Below are positions 50,276-60,825 of a stretch of 64,000 nt of DNA, in pieces (position 1 is the first letter of the stretch; the number at the start of each line of letters is the position of its first letter). The stretch spans positions 11,900,944-11,964,943 of the forward strand of contig NC_087083.1 in assembly GCF_026151205.1 (NCBI RefSeq). Reading direction: 5' to 3'. Below the pieces are notes generated by a model. The model was not told where the DNA came from. It ran no database searches and worked only from the letters and a program-made list of their open reading frames with translations. Made by a program: the position numbers and the translations under genes. The DNA comes from Bolinopsis microptera (Eukaryota; Ctenophora; Tentaculata; Lobata; Bolinopsidae).

Positions 50276-50972
50276 TTAATTTAAAACAAATATTACAAAA
50301 AAGCAGGATGAATAAGATATATAATTATGCTCTGCTAACAATCTAACACCCTTAAACAATACCTAGTACTATTTCTTATATCCCTACCTCCTGTAATCAC
50401 TGTGTACAGTTCCTACTATTCCTACCCTCTGGACACCGTGATATATATCTGGTGTATATATGGGGTATATATTTACGATCGTGTTATCAAAATATTTCAT
50501 TAGGAATGTGTAGACTGTTGAAATGTTGGGGAAGTAGTACATATTTGTTTGTCTTTCAAATTACGTTATTATCAATTTTGACCTTGACTCTTGAGTGTAA
50601 TGTGCCTTTTCTCTTCGGCTCACGCTTCCCGTGTGTTGTTTTACCCGGAACCTAGATTGAGTTCCTATTTCCACCTTATTAACACTGTTTGAGATAATTT
50701 GTGCGTGTCTAGGGATCTCTTTGGTGAGATTAGTTGTTGTATTACTGTTTAACTGACTTAGTTTATTTTCTTATTTTATTTTACCCTTTTTAGTTTTTAG
50801 ATGATTTATGTTATTTGCATGCTCATGTTATAATGGGTCCTATAATAGAGTTTGAAGCAGTGTTGCGTTTTGGGGCGAGGTAAATTTCGCAATCCCACAG
50901 CGACCAAGGTAAAATAACGCCCTTGTATGTGTTTGAGCTATTAATTTAAATTTTAAAATCGCAAATAGCATC
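50276..50972. other. Leader-like non-coding stretch
   Basis: No ORF of note. The region has T-rich runs and ends in a short GC-richer stretch (GCGAGGTAAATTTCGCAATC) before the ATG at 50973. Confidence 0.3.
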
Positions 50973-51540
50973 ATGGCGAGGAGGGCTATTAGCGAGAAGG
51001 GAAGGGAGAATGGGAACAAGAAAAAAGGTAAAGAAAGGTTAATGAAGCAGAAGGCTGGACCTCGAACAATAACGGAGGAAAAGAAAAAAGGCTGGCAGCT
51101 AAGGATAAGTTTCTCCGGTTAGCAATGGGGATCAATGGGTTTTTAATGTGGGTCATATAAGAACATCCCATTTAATACTTATCCTGGGGAACCTCGGGTG
51201 TAAAGGCAACTCGATATCTGAAAATATGATACGAAAGAAATTCAAGAAGGGTAAAAACTGCATCATTCCGAGCGGAGAGCTGTATGAAGCGTTGAAGCGC
51301 AGCTTCCAGGAGGACAGTAAACATGCGCTGAAGCTGCCACGTAATCAACAAACGATTGTGATAGACGAAGAAAAGATGAAAAAGCTCCAAGAGGGAGCTG
51401 AACGGAAGACTAATCAGTCTACCCTAACTTTAACCCCAAAGGTCAAGCCTGTTCAAATCCCTTGGGTGGTGGTATCTTATATGGTATTTAGAGCAGGTAA
51501 AAGCTCCAAGAGGGAGCTGAACCTCTTATATGGTATTTAG
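50973..51540 (+). pseudogene. Basic ORF with downstream helical ORF, frameshifted
   Basis: MARRAISEKGRENGNKKKG, KERLMKQKAGPRTITEEKKK then a shift in the A run near 51085 to RLAAKDKFLRLAMGINGFL. The next frame reads GHIRTSHLILILGNLGCKG, FKKGKNCIIPSGELYEALKR and LPRNQQTIVIDEEKMKKLQE to a stop at 51540 inside a tandem repeat. The lysine-rich start could bind nucleic acid. Not recognised. It lies upstream of module M5 copy 2, on the same strand. Confidence 0.4.
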
Positions 51541-51667
51541 AGCAGGTAAAAGCTCCAAGAGGGAGCTGAACGGAAGACTAATCAGTCTACCCTAACTTTA
51601 ACCCCAAAGGTCAAGCCTGTTCAAATCCCTTGGGTGGTGGTATCTTATATGGTATTTAGAGCAGGTA
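51379..51667 (+). repeat. Tandem repeat, ~120-bp units
   Basis: The unit from AAAAGCTCCAAGAGGGAGC to TATTTAGAGCAGGT occurs at 51379-51496 and 51548-51667, with a short deleted version between them (51497-51547). The repeats break the ORF that runs into them. Confidence 0.85.
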
Positions 51668-51744
51668 GTTTAGGGCAGAACCCCACCACCAAAGATCTGA
51701 CTGATCTTGTTGAATCTGAGCTCCTGCGGAAACCAAACGTTATA

Positions 51745-52118
51745 CTTACGTTAAGGGGGTTGTTAAATTTGTCAGAAGAAAGACAACTCAGCAAGGTAAA
51801 CCAATGCTTTTATTCGCCGTGGTAGGAGAAAACACCACAGAGGTCTGCACCTATTTCCCGTCAGAGGGAGAAGATCTGTTCTCCGTAAGTAGATATTATT
51901 TTGTTTTAAATATAAGATTTACAAATGGTTTATATAGTAGTGATTAATCCTTAAATAAAAGTAGGAAACTTTAATGAATAAACAAATATTCATCTCAACC
52001 TACTGAGAGAAAAAAAACCTGTTTTCTCATGAATAAAAAATAAAAATGTTTATATTTCAGAACGGAGATTCACTGGAGGGGATAGCAGCTACATCCGGCG
52101 GTTACACCACTCTTAAAG
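51745..52118 (+). CDS. Two-exon module M5, copy 2
   Basis: Exon 1 (open from about 51745 to 51884) reads TYVKGVVKFVRRKTTQQGK, MLLFAVVGENTTEVCTYFP and SEGEDLFS before GTAAGT. The intron ends TATATTTCAG at 52060. Exon 2 starts NGDSLEGIAATSGGYTTLK and at about 52119 passes into Harbinger sequence, so its true 3' end is lost. Comparison with 31952-32489 shows matching exon ends and phases. Exon 1 has no in-frame ATG of its own, so an upstream exon is expected, possibly the frame at 50973-51400. Family unknown. Confidence 0.5.
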
Positions 52119-52457
52119 TGAAAGGAAATTCAACGAACATCACAAGAAATGTCGATGCACTATCGAGAGAGCAATAGGGACGCTCAAGTCCCGATTCAGA
52201 TGCACGTGCAGACTGCAGGCAATCTGGTGGTGCCATCCCATTCGACGTTGAGATGTTTTACCAGATTATTATTTTATTATGCCGTGTGTCGTCCTTCATA
52301 ATTCCTGTAGGAATTGGAACATTCCTTTCCCGATCGCAGCTGATATTGAGGACGACAAACAGGAAGAAAATGAGGCTCGGGAGGCAGCTGTGAGACAGGG
52401 ACATAATTCTCAGTCGTCAAATAACAGCTTGTTGATGGGGTTCATGACTCAAAATTG
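52119..52457 (+). pseudogene. PIF/Harbinger transposase C-terminal fragment
   Basis: The frame reads FNEHHKKCRCTIERAIGTLK, SRFRCTCRLQAIWW and, after a stop/shift near 52245, IMPCVVLHNSCRNWNIPFP with an acidic tail and a stop near 52457. ERxxGxLKxRFxxL and the VLHN box are the last blocks of HARBI1/PIF-type DDE transposases (catalytic Glu in IERAIG). A separate piece with the middle of the protein is at 55690-55925; the FNEHHKKCRC overlap shows they come from the same family. Confidence 0.75.
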
Positions 52458-53334
52458 ATTACAGATGCGTATTTTAAGTGAAAGTTATGCATGAATAAAT
52501 GTTTTAGTAGCATGACGATAGTATAATACCCAATATAATACCAATAATGTTAATCTTAATTTGTTCTATTCTATTGAAGAATAGAACGTTTTTTTGGGAC
52601 GTTACTTTTAACTGAAAAACTACAAAGGGAACAACACAACCAATGGTTCCTCATAAATTGCAGAAAAGTAAAGAAAATTCCGTCATTTATTCACCATTTG
52701 GTAAACCCTAGAATCCCTTACACTCCATTAAAGTTTCACCAGACATATCTCTTTTTCCAAATTATGGTAGTCTTAAGATATGCCTGGTAAAAATATGACA
52801 TATTTTTTAAGCGTTCAAGATAGGCTACTATGCAATACATTTAAATATTCATTCGTTCACAAAAACGTACCATACCGGTGGAAGCGAGCAAAGTTACAAT
52901 TGCATAAGATGAATAAAGTATTAATAAAATCTGCTGTTTTAACATATAATTATTAAACTTTTATTTTATTAAAGCTGTCTCAAACGGAGATGATTGCTCT
53001 CACTCTATGGACAAATAGTGAAATGCTAATCAAACATCCCTTACAAGAAAATTTTCACATTATTCATTTGCTTTCTTTTAATTATTTTGATGTTATCTTT
53101 TATGTTTATACAAGCTATATATTATTTCTTTGAGCTGATCTATTCTTTTGACATGAAAATATCATACCTTTTTACGCTCAACATATTTTATTTTCTATAA
53201 TATTATAATTTGAATATCTTTCATATTTTATATACATTTTCTCAGTATAAGTAATTAGTTAATGACTATATCTGACATGAAATTCATGAAGCTGAATCCA
53301 AAACAATGTTTAACTTAAAAATGTTAATGTCAAT
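52458..53334. other. A+T-rich stretch, no gene
   Basis: Only small repeats. A ~38-bp piece at 53278-53315 (ATGAAGCTGAATCCAAAACA) repeats the start of the ORF at 60826. Confidence 0.45.
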
Positions 53335-53562
53335 GTGGGGCAAATAAGAAAAAATATCTACACTGACGAAGTAATGAGCGGGAGCGGTAGAAAGTGCAAG
53401 TATTGCACCTGCACAAAAGCTGGCCGGATGGAAAGTGTACTCTGCGCTTGCTCCCTAGAGTCTTGCTCGAATAGATCAACGACTACATCTTCTAGTGCTA
53501 ACACGGCGGAAAGAAATGTCCTCTACCTGATCATTAATTTTGTATTATTGTTGTCGAAATAA
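53335..53562 (+). CDS. Short Cys-rich ORF
   Basis: GSGRKCKYCTCTKAGRMESV then LCACSLESCSNRSTTT gives the pattern C-x2-C-x-C...C-x-C-x4-C, a likely zinc or disulphide cluster. The frame is open upstream of the GTG-like start, so it is probably an exon. From memory, similar Cys clusters appear in uncharacterised transposon-linked proteins. It ends in a hydrophobic stretch that may be non-coding. Confidence 0.35.
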   Translation: MGQIRKNIYTDEVMSGSGRKCKYCTCTKAGRMESVLCACSLESCSNRSTTTSSSANTAERNVLYLIINFVLLLSK

Positions 53563-53944
53563 ACAGCAACAACAATCCGCCGCTGCTCCCGTATTATCCC
53601 TTTCTTGATTTCCTGAGATCCTATAGAAACCAGCTTTGGACACAAACTATCCGTCTTTAATTGGAGATATTAATTATCTAAACAAATTGTGACATTGTGC
53701 AGAAATGGCAGACAAAATAACACTGTCAAGGACATATTGTGATTGATTAATCTAATGATATATTTGATAATATTGTGATTGAGTAATCTAATGATATCAT
53801 TGATAATACATTCTAACAATTAACTTATACAGGATGTTATCTGTATCTGGAAACAGTGTGTATCATTTGTAAAAGACCATTGTAACCAACTGACAACACC
53901 AAAAGACACGCCAAAGAAAAGTCGTTCTCAAGAAGACCCAAGTA

Positions 53945-54250
53945 ATGAAACTAGTCATTTTAGAACACCGTTTTATAGTTAATAGTATTTTTAGAACCAC
54001 ATATTTCAGACAGAATGTTTGAAGGATGACAAATAATCTAAGTTCCTCCATGAGCAAATATTGAAAGAAAATCAACGTGCTGCTAAAAAAGAATGAAGAA
54101 ATGCTGAACGAGTACAAACAGGAAAATAACTCTGCAACACGCATACTTATACAGACCAGTTCCAGGCCCTCTGGTGAGTCGGCATCCACTAGTGGAACCG
54201 CCGACTCATGAGAGGAGCCCAGCTCAGGTGTTTCCACCATAGACCCCTAC
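53945..54250 (+). pseudogene. Dead copy of THAP-gene exon 2 and a DUF659-ORF tail
   Basis: 54008-54120 corresponds to exon 2 of the THAP gene (62663) with stop-creating changes (GATGACAAATAA). At about 54128 it is joined to CTCTGCAACACGCATACTTA...CCATAGACCCCTAC, which repeats 61260-61390. Two unrelated genes are thus spliced together at DNA level. Confidence 0.6.
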
Positions 54251-54574
54251 TTGACTCTCCTAGTTACTAGGACAGACTGTAGAATACTGACTAGAGAAGA
54301 CGACGTGTTCCATATCCATGTAGAGATTTCTATTTTTCTATAGCGGAGGTAGATCTCCTAGAATCACTAGACACTAACCAGCATGACATAAACTGTGCAA
54401 AACGATACAGGCGTGGGAGGGGTTACGCCCTCTCATGTAAAACTTATCAGGCCTTCTGTCGGAAGAAGTGAGATGTGACTGCATAAAATTCCGGGACACA
54501 CTAACGTTACCATGTAAACATGTGCTGGCGATTTTGAGGATATATGTAAAGATAAAAGAAAATTCAGCTAGCTG

Positions 54575-54780
54575 ACAAAGGCTAAGGTAATTCTGAAATT
54601 GCTATTAATTAGTTTTTGTTTATTCTATATTACTTCATTTTTAACTTTTAAATTCGCGCAATTTGGCGAGCACACAAATATCTTGCTGATAGGAATACAT
54701 ATTGAGCATATTAATATGTACCTCTATAATACTGTATCGGATCTACCAGTGGCTGTGAAAATATTACACAGCCACTGTGT
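54575..54780. repeat. Segment shared with 62829-62965, plus hairpin
   Basis: TTTTTGTTTATTCTATATTA to TACCTCTATAATACTGTATC recurs downstream of the THAP gene. An 11-bp perfect hairpin (CAGTGGCTGTG...CACAGCCACTG, 54747-54777) is present only in this copy. Confidence 0.7.
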
Positions 54781-54796
54781 ATTGTTTCAGATAAAA

Positions 54797-55590
54797 AACT
54801 TGAAGATAACAACAACATCGCTATCAATGTGGTGGGATACGAGGACAAGCTGGTTGAAGAACCCTTCTTCTTCATTGCACGTGCCAGTACAGCGTGAAAG
54901 AGGTGGTAAACGTTCTTCATATCTACAGTGAGTACATGTCTCATTATTATTTAAAAAAATTAAAAATTAAAATTAAATTAAATTAAAAAAAGTCTCATTA
55001 TTCTTGATCAAGGACTTTGCAATATTCCTGTATGGTCAGACTAAAGATAAGAACAAAAAAATCCTTGCCCTCGTTGCTAGCGTGGGTGAGTATGCTCGAT
55101 GTGATACTAGTTATTATTTTAGTAATTTTTTTTCGCATTTTTTTCTATCTTTATCTTAAAATGACGATATATCTTTTAAAAATGTGCAAACTTTTCACGC
55201 TATCAATCTCAACAGGTTGTCCAGTAAGAAGGTGCTGCTTCGACAAGGGAAGGATTGTCGGAAAGTAGACGCTCAGATAGTTGAACTACCTGAGAAGAAG
55301 AAGCTGATGTATTGTAAATTTCGTCATGAAGTAGAAATACCCATCAGCATTGAAGCTGATTTTGAATGTGCGCTTTCAGATGTGGCTCCCGATGATCCTT
55401 CGGCTCCAGCATCAGCTAAACAACACCACGAACCAGTTACCGTTGCACTGAAGGTATCGAGCGAGATATCTCGTTCGATGGATTTGCCAGTGCGATCCCA
55501 TGTGGGGACCGACTGTGTGGAGTGGTTTCACGATCAGCTCGAAGAAATACACACAATGGCGAAACCGTATTTGGAACGAGTTTTCCCTAT
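54797..55590 (+). pseudogene. Mobile family-B DNA polymerase, N-terminal/exonuclease fragment
   Basis: After TGTTTCAG the frame reads NNNIAINVVGYEDKLVEEPF, shifts to KEVVNVLHIYSE, then HYSLIKDFAIFLYGQTKDK. From 55184 it continues NLNRLSSKKVLLRQGKDCRK, DAQIVELPEKKKLMYCKF and PISIEADFECALSDVAPD, ending near GTDCVEWFHDQLEEIHTMA. INVxGYED, LIKDxxxLxxxQ, then DC...LP...F...P..I.ADFE is the order seen in PolB genes of Polinton/adinto-like and related mobile elements; ADFE is Exo I. Two or three frame breaks and at least one intron-like gap occur. A separate piece with the GSG(Y/W) motif is at 63010-63185. Confidence 0.7.
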
Positions 55591-55621
55591 GGTACGGATA
55601 ACCAAAAAGGAAATAATAAAA

Positions 55622-55696
55622 TATTATATTATAATTATCATAATTTAATTTTAAATTACTATCATTATATATCATATTATATTATCATAAGCAATG
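55622..55696. repeat. Repeat family R, copy 5
   Basis: 3' end only, again followed directly by GCGATGCACAAACTACTTA and the Harbinger fragment, as at 39096. Confidence 0.65.
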
Positions 55697-55925
55697 CGAT
55701 GCACAAACTACTTAACAGCACCGAGAATGTAAAATGGCCAGGATCGGTTAACGACAAGACTATCTGGAAAAATTTTGGACTCAAAGAGCGCATGGACGAT
55801 TTCTTGTTGAGTCAGCCTATGACTTATAAAAGATGCCTTATTGGCTTATGATACCATATTTGGATCCCACTTCAGCTAGCGAAAGGAAGTTCAACGAACA
55901 TCACAAGAAATGTCGATGTTTTTTC
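55697..55925 (+). pseudogene. PIF/Harbinger transposase middle fragment
   Basis: VKWPGSVNDKTIWKNFGLKE, MDDFLLSQPMTYK, then a one-base shift to LMIPYLDPTSASERKFNEHH and KKCRC. The PGSxxDxxIWxN...PYxDPxSxxExxFNxxHxxxR order fits the core of HARBI1-like transposases. Downstream of 55925 the frame continues into unrelated sequence (SLFYKRYGADYLYTPPPC) to 56114. Confidence 0.75.
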
Positions 55926-56124
55926 AAGTCGCTTTTTTATAAAAGATATGGGGCCGACTACCTTTATACCCCACCTCCATGCTTTGATTTCATTTTTTCA
56001 AAAAAACGGAAGGCATTATTAAATAACAATAGTGATTTGAGCGGCTTCTTCCCTTCACCTGATTCTTATAATAAGTATATTTGGTTGTGTCTTCCACATT
56101 CAGTTAAAATTAATTAGTATTATT

Positions 56125-56865
56125 TAGAGGTAGTTATAGAGTTATAGAGTTCCAGGTGTTGTAGAGTACAACTAATCATAGGATGCTGTGCGTTAGCACA
56201 ACACAAAATATTCCACTGCAGCCGAGTAAGGTGCTCATAGCAAAGCTGCGATATTTAAAGAACAATTACAGTTTCTAGATTTGTATAAGTCTTACGACTT
56301 AAGACTTTTTTTGCTTCTATTGACTTTTCTTGTTATCTTTTATATAATACTAAAGTTTCTAGATTTCATTGAAGCAATGTAAAGCACACAATTTATGTGA
56401 TAAATGACTTATTTTAGTATGTCTAGTCTTTTAAAGACCGGGAGCTGGAATACAGGATTCAATGGACCATAGTCAGACGTGGACACAGATACGAAGTCGG
56501 CCAGAACAGATGCGATCTATGCACGTCGGAGAAACTATAAATATTACTTCGATCCTGTGACCCCCACCTAATAAACTCCGCCTCCAGGACGGAAAAAGAT
56601 TAAAAACTAAAAAAATCCAGGACGGAGCTCCTTCCCAAATGCCGCCATAAATATGAAACTTAAGGTAATCACATTTTTAATTTCATCAGCAAGCAACACC
56701 TCGTCTCCCGCGAATACACCTAAAGCCTAGAGGCTTGGCTGTTCCCCGACCTGCTGCAGACAGAGGAAAGTTCAGAATGGACCAATACTATCTGGACGCT
56801 GATGAAGACCTTGCAACTGAGCTAACTCAATTGCTCGGTGGTGACAATGTTCCTGAGCTTCTTTA
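56125..56865 (+). repeat. Module M7 block, copy 3
   Basis: Leader (GAGTTCCAGGTGTTGTAGAG) with a ~240-bp insertion at 56250-56490, then the second part (TACGAAGTCGGCCAGAACAG) and an M7 coding piece (DQYYLDADEDLATELTQLLG) cut at GACAATGTTCCTGAG. Confidence 0.65.
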
Positions 56866-57075
56866 ATACATACTTATCTATATCAACGGAAAAGGAAACC
56901 TACTCTGTGCTAGTCTTCCGCCAGAACCTCCTAAGGATGGAAAAGAAAGACTACGATAGAACAAGGGCTACCCGAGCATGCGAACCAACAAGCACAGTAA
57001 ATCCAAGTACTGGCTTTTCTTGAAATACGGGGACATAAGGTATTATGAGTTTTGTAAAGAGTATCCAGGGGTCTC

Positions 57076-57195
57076 CAAGGAACAGAGGGGACAGAGGAAA
57101 GTTCAGAATAGAACAATACTATCTGGACGCTGACGATGACCTTGCAACTGAGCTAACTCAATTGCTCGGTGGTGCCAATGTTCCTGGCAAGACAT
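57076..57195 (+). repeat. Module M7, copy 4 (coding core only)
   Basis: GDRGKFRIEQYYLDADDDLA and TELTQLLGGANVPGKTYL, then unrelated sequence. Its DADxDLATELTQLLG core matches copy 3 more closely than copies 1 and 2. Confidence 0.6.
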
Positions 57196-57286
57196 ACTTG
57201 TTACCTTGATACTATAAACCCGAGTGTACGAAATTTCATATTTCATTTTTACAAAATTTTAAAGACAATTTTGTACCATCAATCGT

Positions 57287-57520
57287 ATGGTATTATCATA
57301 TCGTATTATAACTGATACTAGTATAGTCATAAAATCAATCCCACTTGATTCATCGTCTACGTTTTTGAACGAAAATGGAAAAACTGCTAATTTTGACGCT
57401 AACTCTACATCACTCCCCACAGTGTGCTACCAGATGATACACAATATGATTATGGAGGAGGTAACTAAATTGGGAGACATAGTATTAAAGAACTTACAGT
57501 CGATAAACTGTGAGATATAA
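57287..57520 (+). CDS. Weak ORF, repeat-derived
   Basis: NENGKTANFDANSTSLPTV and EVTKLGDIVLKNLQSINCEI. The last ~60 bp recur at 59405-59455 (GGGAGACATAGTATTACAGA), and GKTANFDA echoes ETANFDAKHIGKR at 60085. Probably a rearranged piece of the 59.6-60.25 kb gene. Confidence 0.25.
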   Translation: MVLSYRIITDTSIVIKSIPLDSSSTFLNENGKTANFDANSTSLPTVCYQMIHNMIMEEVTKLGDIVLKNLQSINCEI

Positions 57521-58350
57521 TCGTGTCTTTGAAATATTTTTCGAGTAATAATTAACTGTATCAAACATAGGTAGTTCTACCATTATTTATATTGTACACT
57601 ATTTAATTAAGGCTGTACGTTTACGAAGCACAAACGAACTAAAATTGAAACATACCCGTATACATAAACCCGTGTTAAAAAGGAACCGATCTATAAACGC
57701 CCTGTCTGTAGCTTGGCAAGGGCTTAATTCGAAGAAATCTAAACTATGTGTATAGCAGTCTCAGGGACTTACCGCCGTGATAAAGGGTAAAAACACAGGC
57801 AAGGACCCCCGAAAGGTGAATTCATAATAAATACAATAATTAAATAAAGTTGCTACCAAGTCCCAGACAGCAGGAATTTCGATCAATTCACCAGTACCTA
57901 TAAAATATCTTGAAGTATCATTGATCTTCAGTGACAGTCTTTTATTTTTCGTTTCGGATCGAATTTACGAGAAAAGATGGACAACGCTGTTCATCATCTC
58001 ACACCTAGTTTCTTGACGCTTGACGATACTTTTTAGTATTAGTATCCTTTGTTATTATCTTTTCGTTATTATCTTTCTGTTATCTTTTATGTTGTTATCT
58101 TAATATGTGTTTTCTTGTAGCTGTATTTGTATTGCCATATCATTGGAAATGATACACTTTTTTGCGTCTATTGACTTTTCTTTTGTTATTATCTTTAATA
58201 TAATATCATAAAATTATTACCACTTCATCTGCTGCCTACTGGCAGTTGTTCTATAATATATATATATATATTATGTATAAACTTGTATACTATAATTACT
58301 AACCAGTATATATTACTGGTTATTGTGTAGAGTATTCCATTTGGGAATTT
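57521..58350. other. A+T-rich stretch, no gene
   Basis: Includes a (TA)n run at 58253-58272 and T-rich TTATTATCTTT repeats. A short GC-richer part at 57695-57800 has no recognised function. Confidence 0.45.
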
Positions 58351-58366
58351 TATTTATCTCAGAACA

Positions 58367-58450
58367 CATGGTCAACATAATGAACAACATGGTCAACATA
58401 ATGAACAACATAATGAACAACATAACAAAACACATGGTCAACATAATGCC
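58367..58450. repeat. Short tandem repeat AACATAATG(AACAACATGGTC)
   Basis: Four to five irregular units of ACATGGTCAACATAATGA, directly preceding the pogo-like fragment. Confidence 0.8.
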
Positions 58451-58858
58451 GCACCCTGTCCCGAAAATCTCAAGAGTGGTTTCAGGAAATGTGGTCTTGT
58501 ACCTTTTGAGCCTGAACAAGTTTATAAGAGATTGCCCTCTACTGCTTCCAATGAACTTGAACCAACTGAAGCCCTCGACTCATCCCTTCTTGAAGCACTG
58601 AAAGAGCTGAGGGGTAATAATGCAGAGCTTCCTAAGACGACAAAAGTGTCCAAGAAGAACAGACTTCATCTGAGTCCAGGTAGGTCAGTCAGTTTGGTAG
58701 AGATTCCTTTTGATGGTGAAACTAGCTTATTGGAACACCTTGTAACAGAATTAGAGCGATATGCTCACATACGATATTCAGACTTGAACTTCAAGACAGG
58801 TAAAGAGGAACTAAAAACGTTCATATTGTGTATCTGTTCGTTATACTGTACTCACTAA
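58440..58858 (+). pseudogene. pogo/jerky-like transposase C-terminal fragment
   Basis: The frame reads PCPENLKSGFRKCGLVPFEP, EQVYKRLPSTASNELEP and LLEALKELRGNNAELPKTTK. ENLKSGFRKCGLVPxxPEQV is the block downstream of the DDE domain in pogo/Tigger/jerky-type transposases. Compare the upstream part of such a protein at 23995. The rest (NRLHLSPGRSVSLVEIPFD) is the usual poorly conserved tail. The catalytic domain is missing. Confidence 0.6.
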
Positions 58859-59184
58859 ATTACAAGATCGCTATGTCAGGACAGTCTAAGAAAGACAAGT
58901 TCACCAAAAGCCTACTAGATGAAACTTTGACTGCTTTACCAAAGAAACGTGAAGTCCGGGGCAGATTTATGTTCCTATCAGACATCACTTAACATAATTA
59001 ACTATTAAGTGATAATATTAAAATATAATTAAACGCTAGAAGTGAAAATATAATGAGAAATAGTATTAAAGAACTTATAGATTCTCACAAAAAAGCTTCT
59101 CTTACCTAAACCGTTCTTGTCTAAACAATAACTTATTCAGATCAAAACATTTGAGGATCTGGTCTTACGATGGAAAACCTTTTT

Positions 59185-59220
59185 CTGTGATAGCACTTTC
59201 ATAGGAAAGTGCTATCACAG
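59185..59220. repeat. Perfect 16-bp hairpin
   Basis: CTGTGATAGCACTTTC and its exact complement around ATAG. A second small palindrome (ACTGTCATGACAGT) follows within 25 bp. Confidence 0.9.
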
Positions 59221-59619
59221 ACCAGAACACTGTCATGACAGTCTGGAGAAAATGATAATATGGGTACAGTGTAATAAGGTGTTGTAATAATGTATTAAAT
59301 ATGTAATAATAATTAACAAGGATATTTACCCTGTAGAGTTGGAGATCGTAGTTACAAACTCTAGCAATATCTCTCCACATGTGATCACGCTAGGAGTGAA
59401 GATATAGGGAGACATAGTATTACAGAACTTACAGTCGATAAACTGTGAGACATAAAATTGTCTGTGAAATGGTTTAATAATGATAAACTGGTGATAGATG
59501 TTGTAAGGTTTAAAAATGCAGCTTCAATGGCTGTACTGAACTGAGAAATATTTCTATATGTTAATGATTGCCTTTTTTTCTTTGTATAATATTTTTTATT
59601 AACTTGCTCTCACGCCGCC

Positions 59620-60253
59620 CGTATCCGATTTGATGATAAAACCAACAGCCTGCAGGGTATCTGTTATCTCCATGGACGAGAGAACCCTGACTTACTCAAT
59701 TTCGAGACATACGAGGAAGCACTTCAAATACAAGATGCTCTTAAATCAGGGACAATTCACATCCCAAAGGACAATACTGTGGTTGGAATCAACAAACTGA
59801 ATGAAGTGGATGGAGTTAAAGCTGTTTTGTGTTGTCCCACCTGCTGTAAGGATGACTACAAAAGAACGGAAAACATATTTGTAACAATCAGTGATGAAGT
59901 TTACAGAAGAACCGGTAAAAATGTAATGAACTACTGTACCGATGCTGATGGTGTTAGAAGATTAGTGCTAGAACGTTATCTCTCTGAGTCAATTGATCCA
60001 ATGTCACCTGTTGGGGAAATGATACGTGATAGTGAAGCTACCCCTCGTGGATACTAAATGTGGAAAAAGGCAGGAAACAGCAAACTTTGATGCCAAGCAC
60101 ATTGGTAAAAGAATGTGGCTTGCGTTAATCAATGAGACAGTAGAGCTCAGTGGTATCAAGGTCGTTAGAAATGATCTAGTTGAGTTACTTCTCCTTGCTG
60201 ATGGGGTAGAAAAACATGAAGTAGTTAGTAGAACGATTGCTTTATCCAACTGA
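59620..60253 (+). pseudogene. Transposon-linked protein fragment (TDADGVRR...DAKHIGKR)
   Basis: Frame 1, open from about 59620 to 60057, reads GICYLHGRENPDLLNFETYE, EALQIQDALKSGTIHIPKD, VLCCPTCCKDDYKRTENIF and NYCTDADGVRRLVLERYL. Frame 2 (60060-60253) continues CGKRQETANFDAKHIGKRMW, LALINETVELSGIKVVRND and KHEVVSRTIAL. (S/T)DxDxxRR followed by D-x4-D-x-KH-x2-KR recalls a widespread uncharacterised family found with transposons in animals and fungi (from memory). A single shift near 60055 separates the halves. It starts after GTGTT-rich AT sequence with no clear exon start. Confidence 0.45.
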
Positions 60254-60519
60254 TACGCAGAATGTGGCCGCAGCTACCAAATTCTGTCTTCTCTTCATTG
60301 AGGTGATGCGTAATACAGACAAGCATAACAGTGAAATACTTTTCAAACTTTGTTACAAAATCCCCTACAATACAAGGACATTTTTACATTTTTCTTTCGC
60401 TTTATTTTAACTATTTTTCTTTTATATCTTCTATTTTTCTTCAAGTTATCTCTTTTTTTTCTTTGGGCTATATTATTTTTCTCTATATTATTTTTGCATA
60501 TAATCAATCTTTATCTAAT

Positions 60520-60776
60520 TACGGACGAATAAATGAGGGAGTATCTGCCGAAGTAAGGCAAAGTTATGCAAGTACGATTGTAAACGTGTTTTATGTCCTC
60601 TTGCTTAACGTACCAAATGTTTCAGAGAGGGGACTTGATTGCGACGCAGTCTTACGCTATAACAACTGCAACTATAGAGCTATGCAAAGCATAAATCTGA
60701 TGTGTGCTACTGTTTTCATATTTTATCAGAATTCTAATAGTCTTGAATACCAAGATAGACTGGTATGCGATGAATA
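60520..60776 (+). CDS. Unrecognised ORF end
   Basis: The coding-looking part reads GVSAEVRQSYASTIVNVFYV, LNVPNVSERGLDCDAVLRYN and RAMQSINLMCATVFIFY, stop at 60776. The upstream part of the frame (60331-60520) is Phe/Leu-rich low-complexity translation of T-rich DNA and is probably not coding. Confidence 0.3.
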
Positions 60777-60825
60777 AAATATTAATATAAAAGCCACTGT
60801 TTTAAAGCTGTAATATTATACAGCC

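Noticed and set aside
60331-60520. Multi-pass membrane protein from Phe/Leu-rich frame
   Set aside because: It is the translation of T-rich non-coding DNA; the plausible coding part begins after it.
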